A DNA stretch of 22,189 bases. It comes from Larix sibirica. Its lineage: Eukaryota; Streptophyta; Pinopsida; Pinales; Pinaceae. Of this stretch, positions 10,043 to 19,750 are shown in pieces. Each line of letters opens with the position of its first letter. Within the stretch, counting starts at the first letter, position 1. The notes beneath the pieces are model-generated. The model was not told the origin of the DNA, did not search any database, and was given only the letters and a program-made list of their open reading frames with translations. The stretch is from assembly GCA_004151065.3 (NCBI GenBank), contig NWUY0300020930.1:4391-26579 (forward strand). Reading direction: 5' to 3'. Made by a program: the position numbers and the translations under genes.

Positions 10043-10312
10043 CTACCATTCACCTATAATGCCTTTACCTAAAAGCAATTCATCATCTACAAAAAACAAA
10101 TGTATAAACTTCACTGCCTTGGAGATTTTAACTCCCACCAACTTGCCTTCTACCATTGTTTTTTGAATCATAAGACTCAAACCTTCAACTATCAGTAAAA
10201 ATAAAAATGGAGACATATGGCATCCTTTGCATAAGCCTCTATGTATTCTAAAACAAATGGAGGGTATACCATTCACTAGTATAACAAAGTTTGCAAAAGA
10301 GATGCATCCCAT
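10043..10312 (-). pseudogene. LINE RT palm domain with FVDD catalytic motif
   Basis: The frame reads FVILVNGIPSICFRIHRGL, then CHMSPFLFLLIVEGLSLMI and VKFIHLFFVDDELLL. These are RT blocks of plant LINEs: NG-P-F--RGLRQGDPLSP, then F-DD-LL. The catalytic pair is intact as FVDD (10093-10082) where FADD is usual. RGLRQGD has become RGLCKGC, which alters the substrate-binding block. The domain is separated by stops from the fingers upstream. Confidence 0.88.
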
Positions 10313-10549
10313 TAGTTAGTTAGTAGCTTCAAAACTCAATCCAATTTGCAATAAAACAAGTATAAGGAAGCCCCAACTAACCATGTCATAAGCCTTAGCA
10401 AGAGCTAATTTAAAAAACACATCCTTCATTTTCATCACCTTAGTCGAATGCAAGCATTCCCAAGCCATACCAATTGCATCTAGAAATTGTACATTGCTAA
10501 GGAAGCCAAATTGTTCCTTGGAAATGAATTGAGACAGGACCGACTTGAT

Positions 10550-10908
10550 CTAATTGGCTATCACCTTATAAATGACCTTATATATCAAGTTACAAAGGGA
10601 AACATGACAAAAATCATTAAAAGTAGCAAGATTGGTACTTTTTAGGATTAATGCAATGAACGTAGCATTCAAAGCCCCACTAACATAACCTTTTAATCTT
10701 GAATCTTCAACAATCGCTAGCAAAATTGTCGGTCCCACCAAGTCAAAGAATTCAATAGTCCACCCATCTCGGCCCGGACTCTTGGATTTTGCAAAACCAT
10801 TCAAAGTCTTCATTACTTCTTCCAAGGAGATCGGATCATCTACTTTCTCACCTTCCTCTTGAGAGAAGTATCGAGGAAAACATTAGGCAACTTCCAAGTA
10901 GCTAACAA
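10550..10908 (-). pseudogene. LINE RT fingers segment
   Basis: The open part 10825-10550 reads EEVMKTLNGFAKSKSPGRDG, then FFDLVGP, FIALILKSTNLATFNDF and SLCNLIYKVI. This is the first RT block of plant LINEs (KSPGPDG, then FI-LIPK---P--F-DFRPISLCN--YK-I). Upstream the same frame continues through FSQEEGEKVDDPISL and one stop as far as NSIVSYLEVA at about 10908, six bases before the LTR start. IPK has become ILK and RPIS has become CHVS. Confidence 0.85.
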
Positions 10909-10915
10909 TAGAGTT

Positions 10916-11540
10916 TGTTGGGAGTAAAAAATTACTCCACTTTGTCCTTTGTTTCTTCATTTTCCTATCATTTTCCATTACTATTTACAACTGGGCTACC
11001 ATTTTTAAGATCATAGGCACAATTCTTGACATCAAGTGTTTGTTAGCCATGCATTATGTGTTTGGATAGGTTTTGGATGAAAAGTATGCTAGTAATTTCC
11101 TATATGAGTTTTGGATGTAGGTTTCTAGATAGAGATTGTATTTTTTAACATTGAGTTGTAGATCCTCCTTAAAGTGCAAGATGAAGCTACATGTTTTTCC
11201 AAGTCAAGAGAATCGTTGATCTAACTATTTGCATGAGTCAGTCGGCTGCTAATGGATATGGTTCCGTTCTTTTGATGGATCCATATCAATATGTTGCTAT
11301 GGATCTACTCGTTCATAACTCAGAGGAATTGATTTTGGCCAAAATAAGGAAGATGTTTGACCGATGCTTTATTTTCCTAAGATGATATCATGATGTCAGT
11401 TTTGGAACGATGATATCAGATCTGGAGTCAAACTTCTCTAATTTTTTTGTGATTTCATTGGGATAGCTCAGGAATTGGCTCGAAGATTCTACTTGAGGTG
11501 CACCACCAGAGAATGAACGAGCTCGGTCAAGGAATCGTTA
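10916..11540 (+). repeat. LTR copy D, 3' part missing
   Basis: It begins TGTTGGGAGT, the same start as copies A and B, and runs in parallel with them for 625 bp until a single N at 11541. It follows the LINE directly, exactly as copy B follows LINE copy 2. Its second part (11109-11540) matches copy C 19751-20181 with about ten differences, closer than its match to B or A. Confidence 0.85.
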
Positions 11541-11541
11541 N
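11541..11541. other. Ambiguous base N at a homology break
   Basis: LTR similarity stops at this base and unrelated sequence starts. This is probably a contig join or compressed gap. Confidence 0.8.
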
Positions 11542-12151
11542 AACATTTCCATGCATTATGTCAATTATTCATCTATTATTTGTCCTCCATTGGGATTCTT
11601 GATGATTCTGAATTTAGGGTGGAGATGCTAAATACATAAACTTAGTTATATAACATTTGTGATCATCAACCCCACTAACTAAATTTTGGTGATTTGTGGA
11701 CAATAATCTTTCATAGGAAAATAGATTCCATCATAAGAAATAAAAATTAAGGGATGTTTTGTGGGAAAACCATATGTTTTATTGTTCCCAATTGTTTCTC
11801 TCTGAAATATGATGCTCATTCTTGTTTCTTTTGTGGTCTGCACCTAGTTTCACTTGGATTTGGGAGCTCCAGAAGCTTCATTGTCAATACTATCTTGGGA
11901 GAACTGCAATATGTCAAAGTAAGAACATATAACTAAATTCAATTAAAGAATGAGACTAATGAACAAAAAAACTTTTCCCTGTATAATAAATTATAAAGTC
12001 AAAAGCTGTCATCAATCTTCAAAATCATCACTTCCATGTAAGAAAGGTCTTTTATCAATCCTCCAAAACAATAAATTAAAACATAGAATCTGCAACAGAC
12101 ATTTGACTCGAATTTTTTTATCTACATCTTGAGGCTTTATTTTGTGCTTGA
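11542..12151 (+). other. Unassigned sequence with one exon-like segment
   Basis: There is no repeat partner in this window. At 11848-11918 a 71-bp stretch is bounded by a pyrimidine-rich acceptor (GGTCTGCACCTAG) and a donor-like GTAAGA. Within an open frame it reads GSSRSFIVNTILGELQYVK, more protein-like than its surroundings. I do not recognise the protein. It could be a stray exon captured from a gene or chance. CTTGA (12147-12151) directly precedes LTR A and would be its target duplication. Confidence 0.3.
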
Positions 12152-13760
12152 TGTTGGAAGTAAAAAATGACTCCATTTTGTCCATTATTCCTTCATTTTC
12201 TTACTACTTTTTCCATTACACTTACAGTTGATCTACCACTTTTGAAGTTCATTGGTACAATTATTGATACTAGGTATTTGTTAGCCTTGCATTGTGTGTT
12301 TGGATAGGTTGTGGATGAAAAGTGTGCTTTTAAAATTGCCTATATGAGTTTGGACGCATGTTTCTAGGTGGAGAGATCGAGGCATTTTTTAACGTTGAGC
12401 TACGAATCCTCCTTAAAATGCAACATGGAGCTGTAGATCCTTCCATGTCTAAGGAATCTTTGATCCAATGGCAACTGTTTTCACAAGTCAATTGGTCCGC
12501 AATGAATCGAGTTCCAATATTTTGAGGGATCCATACCAATCCTTTGCTATGGATCTACTTGTCAATGGCTCAAAGGAACTAATTTTGACAAAGATAAGGA
12601 AGACATTTGACCAATGCTCTATTTTCCTAAGATGACGATCATGATGCTAGTTTTGGAACGATGATAGAGGATCTGGAGTCAAACTTCTGTATTTTCGTGA
12701 TCTTGTTGGAACAACTGAGAGATTAGTTGGAGATTCTACTTGATGTGCGCCACCATAGCTTGAATGAGCTCAGTCAAGGAGATCATGAAGTCTATCTTTG
12801 TCATCAATTTGTTAAGAAGTTTGATATAAGTCTGACTCTTTAGAGTCATCCATGCTACTCTTATTTTTATATATATATCTCACCTATCGAAGGAAAGAAC
12901 AAGTTGGATGTATTAAGACTAAGATTGTGATTCAAATATTCTTTGTAGTTTTAGTATTAACAAATTCTCCTTCCATTTCATTTTGGCTTGCGTTGATCAA
13001 AGATGGTGTAGTTATATATTAGATCACATTGAGCCAAGTCGAGGAGAGGAGGTCCCCCTCATTCGATTTCGAGTACAACAAAGTAGTATAGTTTCATTTC
13101 TGAACCATGTGCTTAAGCTAGAATTAGATTAAAATTTCATAATTCGCCATTTAATACAATAGATGTTAATGTTATGTTTTTATTTTCATGTAACTTTGAT
13201 CACAAATTACTTTTATTTTTGGAAGTGTGAGTTTACTTTTTCAAACTGTGATTTCAATATTTTGAGTGGTGTGTTATATAGAGATCTTTCACAGAGACAT
13301 AGGAATCAAAACTTGTATTAAGACTGGATTAATCAGAGTTTTTTTCTTGGTCCATGATTAAGTGAATTGTTTTCCTTGAATGTTCAAATTTCCTAAACCC
13401 TCATAACCAATCAAAATCATAGACTTAAGTTCAACTATGTTTGGAATACTAGGGACTACATTTAATTGATGTGACTAATCGTTGCAATTGATTGAAATAA
13501 GATATCTATATTGATTCCATTTAGAGAGATTGAAGACTGGAATTGAGAAGGTGCAGTTGAGTATAAGCAGTTGTCTTTAAAACTTTTGGAGTGAGTTTCT
13601 TTTATTTTTGCAAGTTAGTCTTTTAAAATCCATGTTGAATCAAGTTTTGACACCTTCATAAACTTTGCAGACATCCTTTAAAATAAATACTTACCCTGGT
13701 TGATATTTATTTGTTTGATGGAATTGATGTTCTAAAAAAGGACATTGATTCACACCAACA
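12152..13760 (+). repeat. LTR copy A, complete (1609 bp)
   Basis: It starts TGTTGGAAGT and ends CACACCAACA, giving TG...CA ends with a perfect 6-bp terminal inverted repeat (TGTTGG/CCAACA). It is collinear with copy B over its whole length but is the most diverged of the four. It is followed by segment R with no break, so it sits in the 5'-LTR position. A TATATATATA tract at about 12867-12877 is a possible promoter. The strand is assigned from R lying downstream and the LINE-bearing side upstream of an LTR. Confidence 0.85.
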
Positions 13761-14781
13761 AAGTTATACCCGGGATCATTGAAAGTATTGTGAAAGGTTT
13801 TTGGTGCACCTTCTTATGAGGCTTTTAATCGCTCACATCAATATATAATAAGGGGAATTAATTTACCTTTTGAACCTTAGGCATGCCTTTTTCAATGATG
13901 AATTCAGAGTAAAGTGCAATACACAATGCAACCATTATAAATATATGACTTTTCAACTCGTGTGATAATTTGTATTTTTATCACACCTTATGAAATTATG
14001 TAATGCGTAAAACCTTATGATGAATCATAAGCATACTAAGATCCAACCTTTGTAATTAAGTTGCACCAACTGTATTTAATCACATTTCTTTGAAAGATGC
14101 AAATTTGAACTTGGTGCAATGAACATCAATGAACTTGAAGGTTAGGGTCGTAGCCTCTAAAATTTCAAAAAGTCGCTAAAGAGTAGTGACATGGTTGCAC
14201 TCATTGGAAAAAATATATTTTACAACTTGTGTGATTGCCATGGAACTCAATGCAACATGTGTTAACATAAAATCTATCAAACTTCGCAATACCATCACAT
14301 TTCAAACATGGTTCAATTTTTTGGAGGCACGTGCGATGATGTAAGGGCTACAAAAATGAACTTAAAAGGATGGTCACAAAAGATGAAGTTTCTAGAAACT
14401 ATGTACTTGGAAGGTTTTGTGATATAATAAGATGGTCACAAAAGATGACGTTCTAGAAGTTGTGAAATTTTGCACAAAGTGTAGAATTTGTTTTTTTCAA
14501 AGGTTGCACAATGAGTTGAAATAATAAATAAATAATAGGGTATGTGGTGTCTTCAAAATTGTAGAGTTGCAAACTTGAAAGTTGTGCATAATACCATGCA
14601 AGGGTACACATCATTGATCTTTGTGAGATGCACTAATCAATGATCGCTAGTAACGAAAATAATGAACTTTGTCGATGGGTGCACAACATTCCACACTTTT
14701 CAAGATGAAACTTTTGGATTAAGTGCATTGGTCTTGAAAATCATGATAAAATCAAAGTCCAAAGATTTGTCTAGGGATAAG
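13761..14781 (+). repeat. Internal segment R, copy 1
   Basis: It follows LTR A and is collinear with 21148-22189, which follows LTR C. Both copies share CACATCAATATATAATAAGG, TGCAATACACAATGCAACCA, GGTTGCACTCATTG and end TCTAGGGATAAG, where the window stops. It is non-coding. The first bases after the LTR (AAAGTTATACCCGGGATC) do not contain the TGG with which a primer-binding site should begin. They resemble the spacer and the trailing CCGGGGAT of Tat-type gypsy elements with the middle deleted. This is the leader or internal region of a non-autonomous element. Confidence 0.8.
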
Positions 14782-15031
14782 GGCAAGGATGGATAGATAG
14801 AACATGGTATTTTCAACATGATCTTAGGAGCTTTCTTGTATAAAAGATAAAAAAGATGGAGACCAGCAATATAACATAAAGTCTTAATTCAAAAGCACAA
14901 TGTTGTTGCTAATCACAAGACACTTGTGCAAGCACAACCATCAATTGAGTAGTGAAAGTCATGAATAACAAACAATCCTTCTCAATTAAAAAACAAATTA
15001 GAATGAGCTTATCACAAAGCAAATTCACAAC
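14782..15031. other. Internal sequence between R and LINE copy 2
   Basis: This is non-coding and AT-rich, with no second copy visible because the window ends where its counterpart after LTR C would begin. Confidence 0.4.
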
Positions 15032-15331
15032 TTAAAACATTGGAAATTCAGGAAGGGCGCCTAAGGTCCATAACTTAGGGAATTTGTTGAGCTCAACATG
15101 ATGAGACCACCTTCTAATGGTAGAAATTTGACCATGTTTACTTGCAACGAGAGCACCATGCAACAGGCTGATTGCGGTAGCAAACATGCAATTAAACAAA
15201 ACTTTCACTACAAGCTCAACAATCGTTGTCCTCTTGTATTTAAAGTGAACCTTGAAAGGATCCTCTCCCACTCTAATCTTCAAACCATTCCCAGGCTTCC
15301 AGGACAACCAGTCGGTTACTACATCATATGA

Positions 15332-15829
15332 CTAGTTTAAGAGGCCACACCAAACATTTGAACCCCCCACAAAATATTTATGAACTTGACGCAACCAATG
15401 TACAATGGAGCCAAATTGTAGATATTTTTCTTTCATAATGTCACTCAAAATACTCTTAGTTTCTAGAGCTTTCCCAAAGTAAAATATATTCTTGAGCCCC
15501 CAGCCCCCCCAAACTTTTTGGAAGGGCAATTCTTTTCCAGCTCACCGAGTGATATTTCTTTGGATTTTTTGTTTCCAGACCATAAAAAGCTAAAACACCT
15601 CTACCTGATCGTTTCCATAATGGATTTGGGGATTTTAGCTAGCGATAACCAATATACATAAATGTTCTCCAATACTGGTTTGACAATAATCAATCTGCCT
15701 CCCAACGACAATTAACGAAAGCACCATTTGTCCAATTTTTTCCACCTTCTTTAAAATCCACATCCAATCCACTTTCATGTATCTATTAGGTTTCAAAAAA
15801 TAACCTAGATATTTTAATCCTTTCTCCAT
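15332..15829 (-). pseudogene. LINE copy 2 RT thumb/connector, frameshifted
   Basis: EKGLKYLGYFLKPNRYMKVD at 15829-15770 is the block linking palm and thumb, and it reads better here than in copy 1. The LS-GGR-LVKS block is then frameshifted (LSLIVVGRQIDYCQTS). VWGGWGLKNIFYFGKA and GGSNVWCGLLN at 15510-15335 match copy 1 residue by residue in most places. Between these two parts lies the site that is empty here and filled by the MITE in copy 1. Confidence 0.8.
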
Positions 15830-15992
15830 AGGTTCTACCTTATAAGGGAGAATCTAAAGAAGTCGTCCCTCAAAATATTCCCCTATCCTAGATTCCATAA
15901 AACAAGACTTTTCTACACTAGCTTTCATTCCCATAGCTTCGTAGAAGGTATCTAGACATTCCTTTAAGACCTGCCATTCACCTATAATGACT

Positions 15993-16238
15993 TTACAAAT
16001 GTGTAAACTTCACTTCCTCGAAGATTTTAAATCCTACCAACTTGCCTTCCCATGTTGCTTTTTGAATCATAAGACTCAAAGCTTTAAATATCGGTAAAAA
16101 TAACAACGGAGACATAGGGAATCCTTGCCTTAAGCCTCTGAAGATTCTAAAAAAATTGGAGGGTATACCACTCACCGGTACAACAAAATTTGTAGAAGTG
16201 ATGCATCTCATTCTCCATTTAGTAGCTTCAAAACCCAA
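15993..16238 (-). pseudogene. LINE copy 2 RT palm lacking the F-DD motif
   Basis: The frame reads GIPSNFFRIFRGLRQGFPMS, then PLLFLPIFKALSLMI and VKFTHL followed by a stop. RGLRQG is intact here while altered in copy 1. Compared with copy 1, 30 bases that encode the FVDD-ELLLG stretch are missing at the junction 15994/15995. The deletion creates the TAA that ends the frame. The catalytic aspartates are gone, so this copy cannot have reverse transcriptase activity. Confidence 0.87.
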
Positions 16239-16459
16239 TCCAATTTACAATCAAACAAGTCTAAGGAAGCGCCAACTAACCTCATCATAAGCCTTAGCAA
16301 GATCTAATTTTAAAACCATGTCCTTCAATTTCTTCACCTTAATATAATGCAAGCATTCCTAAGCCATACCAATTGCATCTAGAATCTGTTCATTGCTGAG
16401 GAAGCCAAATTGTTCATTGGAAATGAATTGAGATAGGACTGGCTTGATCCGATTGGCTA

Positions 16460-16714
16460 TCACCTTAGAAATGACCTTATACAGAAGGAAATAGGATGAA
16501 AATCATTAAAAGTTGCAGGATTGGTACTCTTTGGGATTAATGCAATGAACGTGGAACTCAAAGCCCCACTGAAATAACCTTTTAATCTTGAATCTTCAGC
16601 AACCGCTAGTAGATCTGCTAGTCCCACCAAGTCAAAGAATTCGACAGTCCACCCATCTGGGCCTGATCTCTTGGATTTTGAAAAACCATTCAAAGTCTTC
16701 CTTACTTCTTCCAA
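16460..16714 (-). pseudogene. LINE copy 2 RT fingers segment
   Basis: It reads EEVRKTLNGFSKSKRSGPDG, then WTVEFFDLVG and FIALIPKSTNPATFNDFHPI. The GPDG and LIPK motifs are closer to the family norm than in copy 1, and KSP has become KRS. The frame is lost after SFCI. The LINE sequence continues upstream to 16804, where LTR B begins. Confidence 0.87.
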
Positions 16715-16804
16715 GGAGATCGGGTCAGCTACTTTCTTACCTTCCCCTTGAGAGAAGTAACGAGGAAAACACTAGACAACTTCCACTTGCCTAACAATAG
16801 AGTT

Positions 16805-18395
16805 TGTTGGGAGTCATAATTTACTCCACTTTGTCCATTGTTTCTTGATTTTCTTGTCATTTTCCATTTCTATTTACAACTGGGCTACCATTTTTAAGAT
16901 CATTGGCACAATTCTTAACATCATGTATTTTTTAGCCATCCATTATTTGTTTGGATAGGTTTTGGATGAAAAGTATGCTTGTAATTACCTATATGAGTTT
17001 TGGATGTAGGTTTCTAGGTAGAGATGGCATTTTTGAACATTGAACTACAGATCCTCCTTAAAGTGCAAGATGAAGCTGCAAATCCGTCCAAATCAAGAGA
17101 GTCATTGATCTAACTGTTTGCAAGATTCAATTGGCTGCTAATGGATATGGTTCCTATATTTTGAGGGATCCATATCAATCTTTTGTTATGGATCTACTCG
17201 TTCATAACTCAAAGGAACTCATTTTGGCCAAAATAAGGAAGATGTTTGACTGAAGCTCTATTTTCATAAGATGAAATCACGATGTTAGTTTTGGAACGAT
17301 GATATCATATTTGGAGTCAAACTTCTCTATTTTTTATGTGATTTCATCTGGACAGTCTAAGAATTGGTTCAAAGATTCTACTTGATGTGCACCACTAGAG
17401 CATGAATGAGCCCAATCAAGGAATCGTGAAAGTTTATCTTTGGTATTAGTTGGTTAAGCAGTTTGAAAGTAGGCCGACTATAAGGAGTCGACCTTGCTCC
17501 TTTTCTCTTTGTATGTATCGAAGGCGAAACAAGTTGGATGTGTTAAGGCTAAGATTGTGTTGCAAACATTCTCTACTTTTCCCATCTTAATAAAATCTTC
17601 CTTCTATTTCATGTGAGAATGTGTTGATATGATCTGGTGTAGTTAACTCTTAGTTCACGTTGTGCTTGGTTGAAGAGAGGAGGCCCCCCTCATCCGAGGT
17701 CAGGTACAATGTAGTAGTTTAGTTTTATTTATGAATTGTGTGCTTCAACTATAACTGGATTATAACTTTATAATTCGCTGTTTGATCTAATAGATGATTA
17801 AATTTATGCTTTCATTTTCTTATAATTCTGATCACAAATTGATTTTCTTTTTGCAAGTGTAAGTTTGCTTTTGGAAGTGTGATTTCAAGCTTTTATGAGT
17901 GGTGTGTTAAAACATAGATATTTCAAAGAGACATAGGAATTGAACTTGTATTAAGACTGGGTAAATCATAGTTGATTCCTTATTCCACGATTAAGTGATT
18001 TGTTTGCTTGAATATTTAGATTGCCTAAAACTCTCATAACTAATTCAAAACTAGAGACTTAAGTTCAACTCTGTTTGGAAGGATAGGGATTGCATTTAAT
18101 TGAAGTGACTAATCCTTGCAACTGATTCAAATCAAAGATCTATGTTGGTTCCACTTAGAGAGATTAAGGATTGGGATTGACAAGGTGTGATTGAGTATAA
18201 GCAATTGTCTTAAAACTTTATGGAGTGAGTTTCCTTTGTTTTTGCAAGTTATCCTTTTTGAAATTCATGTTGAATCAATCTTTGACATCTAAACAAACTT
18301 TGCAGACAACCTTTAAAGGAAAGACTTACCCTGGTTGATATTTATTTGTTTGATGGAATTGATGTTCTGAAAAAGGACATTGATTCGCACCAACA
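16805..18395 (+). repeat. LTR copy B, complete (1591 bp)
   Basis: It starts TGTTGGGAGT and ends GCACCAACA. The last 549 bp up to the N (17859-18407) differ from copy C 20611-21159 at only two positions, while the preceding 450 bp are clearly more diverged from C. Bases 18396-18407 (TAGTTATACCTA) are the same post-LTR bases that follow copy C, so B appears to be continued by internal sequence rather than by flanking DNA. Confidence 0.85.
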
Positions 18396-18407
18396 TAGTT
18401 ATACCTA

Positions 18408-18408
18408 N
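18408..18408. other. Ambiguous base N at a homology break
   Basis: It lies 13 bases after the LTR B end. LTR-type similarity to copy C stops here and a GC-richer unrelated sequence starts. This is probably a contig join. Confidence 0.8.
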
Positions 18409-19750
18409 CTTCCGCGACCTCTTCTGACGTGTCGCAGCATCGACGATGCTGCGATTCTTCCTTACCAAACCGCCTGCCAACATATGCCATGGGCCCTAGG
18501 ATTGCAGCGGTCAAGTGTTCTGTCTCTGCTCGACATACCACACTTTGGAAGATCAGTGGAGATTAATGCATGTATCAAGCATTTGTTGTTGTGTGTACAT
18601 GGAGGGTTCTTGTGGCTCGACAAGAAGATTTCCATTGACTTGAACCTAATTGCGTAGATCATGGGTTTACCGAAGGCAAGTCTCGACCTTGCAACCTTCT
18701 TTGTAGGGAAAGAGAAAGATAGGGAGCCGGAAAGATGTATGAAGGAAAAATATAATCTGACGAAAGATAAGAGGGACTACGAAATAGCCTCAATCAATGA
18801 TGAAGGAGCGCGCTTCACAACAAAGGTTGTAGCAAGAAAGGTGCTCAGGAAGTGTCGACCGAACTAGGTACCTGCGGAAGTGATTGCAGTTGTGGAATAG
18901 TGCATACAAGGGGTGCAGATGAACTGGGCCACCTTCCTAGTGAATGAATTTCTCAATTAATTATAGGACGTGTTGGTTAAAGGTAACCCATTTCAGTATT
19001 CTTGGCTTGTTATTTTAATTTCATTTTTTGTTTAGGCAAAACTGAAAGAATATTAGCAGATGGATTGTCGACTTGGTCAGTGTTTGGCCGCGCGGTATCC
19101 TAATTTATTGTTCAACAACGAAACCAAGAGGAAAATTGATAATGTTGTGAAATTTTACATGCACAAGGAAGCACATTAACATTATGTACCCATGATTTCG
19201 TGCCTAGAAGCATTGGTGGTTTCCAAGTTCAGGGGAGTTATAAAATTTAAGGCCGGACCTCACCACATGTATATCCAGGAAAGACATGATCTAGATAAAT
19301 AATGGTTGGTCACTAGCTATAAGCTATCAGAGCAAGATATCCTTTCCATTACTGACGAATGGCTAATAGAGTGGAAAGTCCCCATTGAGGCTGAGTAGAT
19401 CTCCACGGATGTGTCGCAGCAAGATCAGGAACGAGGTGGGACCTCTGTGCAGACTGGAGCCTATGGTGATGATAGAGACTCCCATCTTGCAGGAAATACT
19501 AAGGGACATAGTCACAATCAAGAGAAATCACAGGAAGAAGGTCAGGATTCGAGCGTGACAGAGACATACCTCGAGCCTAGCAACAAGAGGAAGGGATCAA
19601 ATGTGTTGCATGGACAAAGGAAGAAATCAAAAGCATTGAAGAAGAAGGTTGTCATGGCCTTAATTGAGGATGACATTAAAATTTTATATGATCGTATGAC
19701 GGAGGTTGCAAAAGAGACATCTAAGTTAGTCGAGGAGGAGACATGTAAAA
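18409..19750 (+). pseudogene. Uncharacterised protein, single frame with ten nonsense codons
   Basis: One plus frame runs the whole 1.34 kb without a frameshift. It is interrupted by stops at 18655, 18865, 18898, 18958, 18964, 19033, 19054, 19177, 19300 and 19396. Words include ACIKHLLLCVHGGFLWLDKK, ISIDLNLIA-stop-IMGLPKA, CMKEKYNLTKDKRDYEIASI, RKVLRKCRPN, GVQMNWATFLVNEFL, QYSWLVILI, CLAARYPNLLF and GPHHMYIQERHD. The C-terminal 110 residues are hydrophilic, with a basic NKRKG...QRKKSKALKKK cluster that could be a nuclear signal and a predicted coil (DRMTEVAKETSKLVEEE). I know no function. I recall similar hypothetical proteins near retroelements of gymnosperms, unverified. The segment is less AT-rich than its neighbours and ends inside truncated LTR C at 19751. 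The N-terminus before about 18500 is unclear. Confidence 0.6.
18432..18454. repeat. 23-bp palindrome, 11-bp arms with one central base
   Basis: TCGCAGCATCG, A, CGATGCTGCGA is fully symmetric. It is GC-rich and could form a stable cruciform. It starts 24 bases after the N at 18408. Confidence 0.8.

Larger units (their letters stand above)
7770..10915 (-). mobile_element. LINE (plant L1-type) copy 1: RT, zf-RVT and RNase H, 5'-truncated
   Basis: On the minus strand the domains follow in the order of plant LINE ORF2: RT fingers (about 10908-10550), RT palm with FVDD (10312-10043), RT thumb (9513-9118), linker, zinc-knuckle zf-RVT (about 8830-8236) and RNase H (about 8225-7770). The apurinic endonuclease that should precede the RT is absent. 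Coding homology runs right up to the LTR start at 10916, so the 5' half was cut off there. Many stops and frameshifts make the copy inactive. A 297-bp MITE sits in the RT-thumb linker. A second, shorter copy of the same LINE, also minus strand, lies at 15032-16804. The homologous blocks are 9039-10915 and 15253-16804. Confidence 0.88.
15032..16804 (-). mobile_element. LINE copy 2, RT region only, truncated at both ends
   Basis: This is a minus-strand copy of the same LINE family, collinear with copy 1 from 15253 to 16804. RT fingers lie at 16714-16460, palm at 16238-15993, and the thumb/connector at 15829-15332. At its 5' side it meets LTR B at 16805 with the same CAATAGAGTT|TGTTGGGAGT junction that joins copy 1 to LTR D. 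The 3' side keeps WKPGNGLKIRVGEDPF (near 15300-15250). It then continues as an open but unmatched frame to 15032, where copy 1 instead carries the usual LINE sequence. The zf-RVT and RNase H domains are absent. Confidence 0.86.

Noticed and set aside
9290-10166. Plus-strand open frames across the LINE
   Set aside because: They lie antisense to clear RT coding blocks and to the MITE and are mirror frames of AT-rich coding DNA.
12152-18395. Treating LTR A and LTR B as the matched pair of one simple insertion
   Set aside because: They are much more diverged from each other than B is from C, and no shared 5-bp target duplication flanks them.
18326-18662. Minus-strand frames over the LTR B end and the start of the plus-strand pseudogene
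   Set aside because: They cross the N at 18408 and lie opposite a better supported coding frame, so they are shadows.
18982-19035. Short T-rich intron candidate with GT...AG ends in the plus-strand pseudogene
   Set aside because: The interval encodes QYSWLVILI in the same frame as its surroundings, and removing it would shift the frame.
18409-19750. Alternative genetic code or readthrough of TAG and TAA
   Set aside because: The setting is a plant retroelement landscape and the other elements here use normal stops; decay by substitution is the simpler account, kept as a testable note only.
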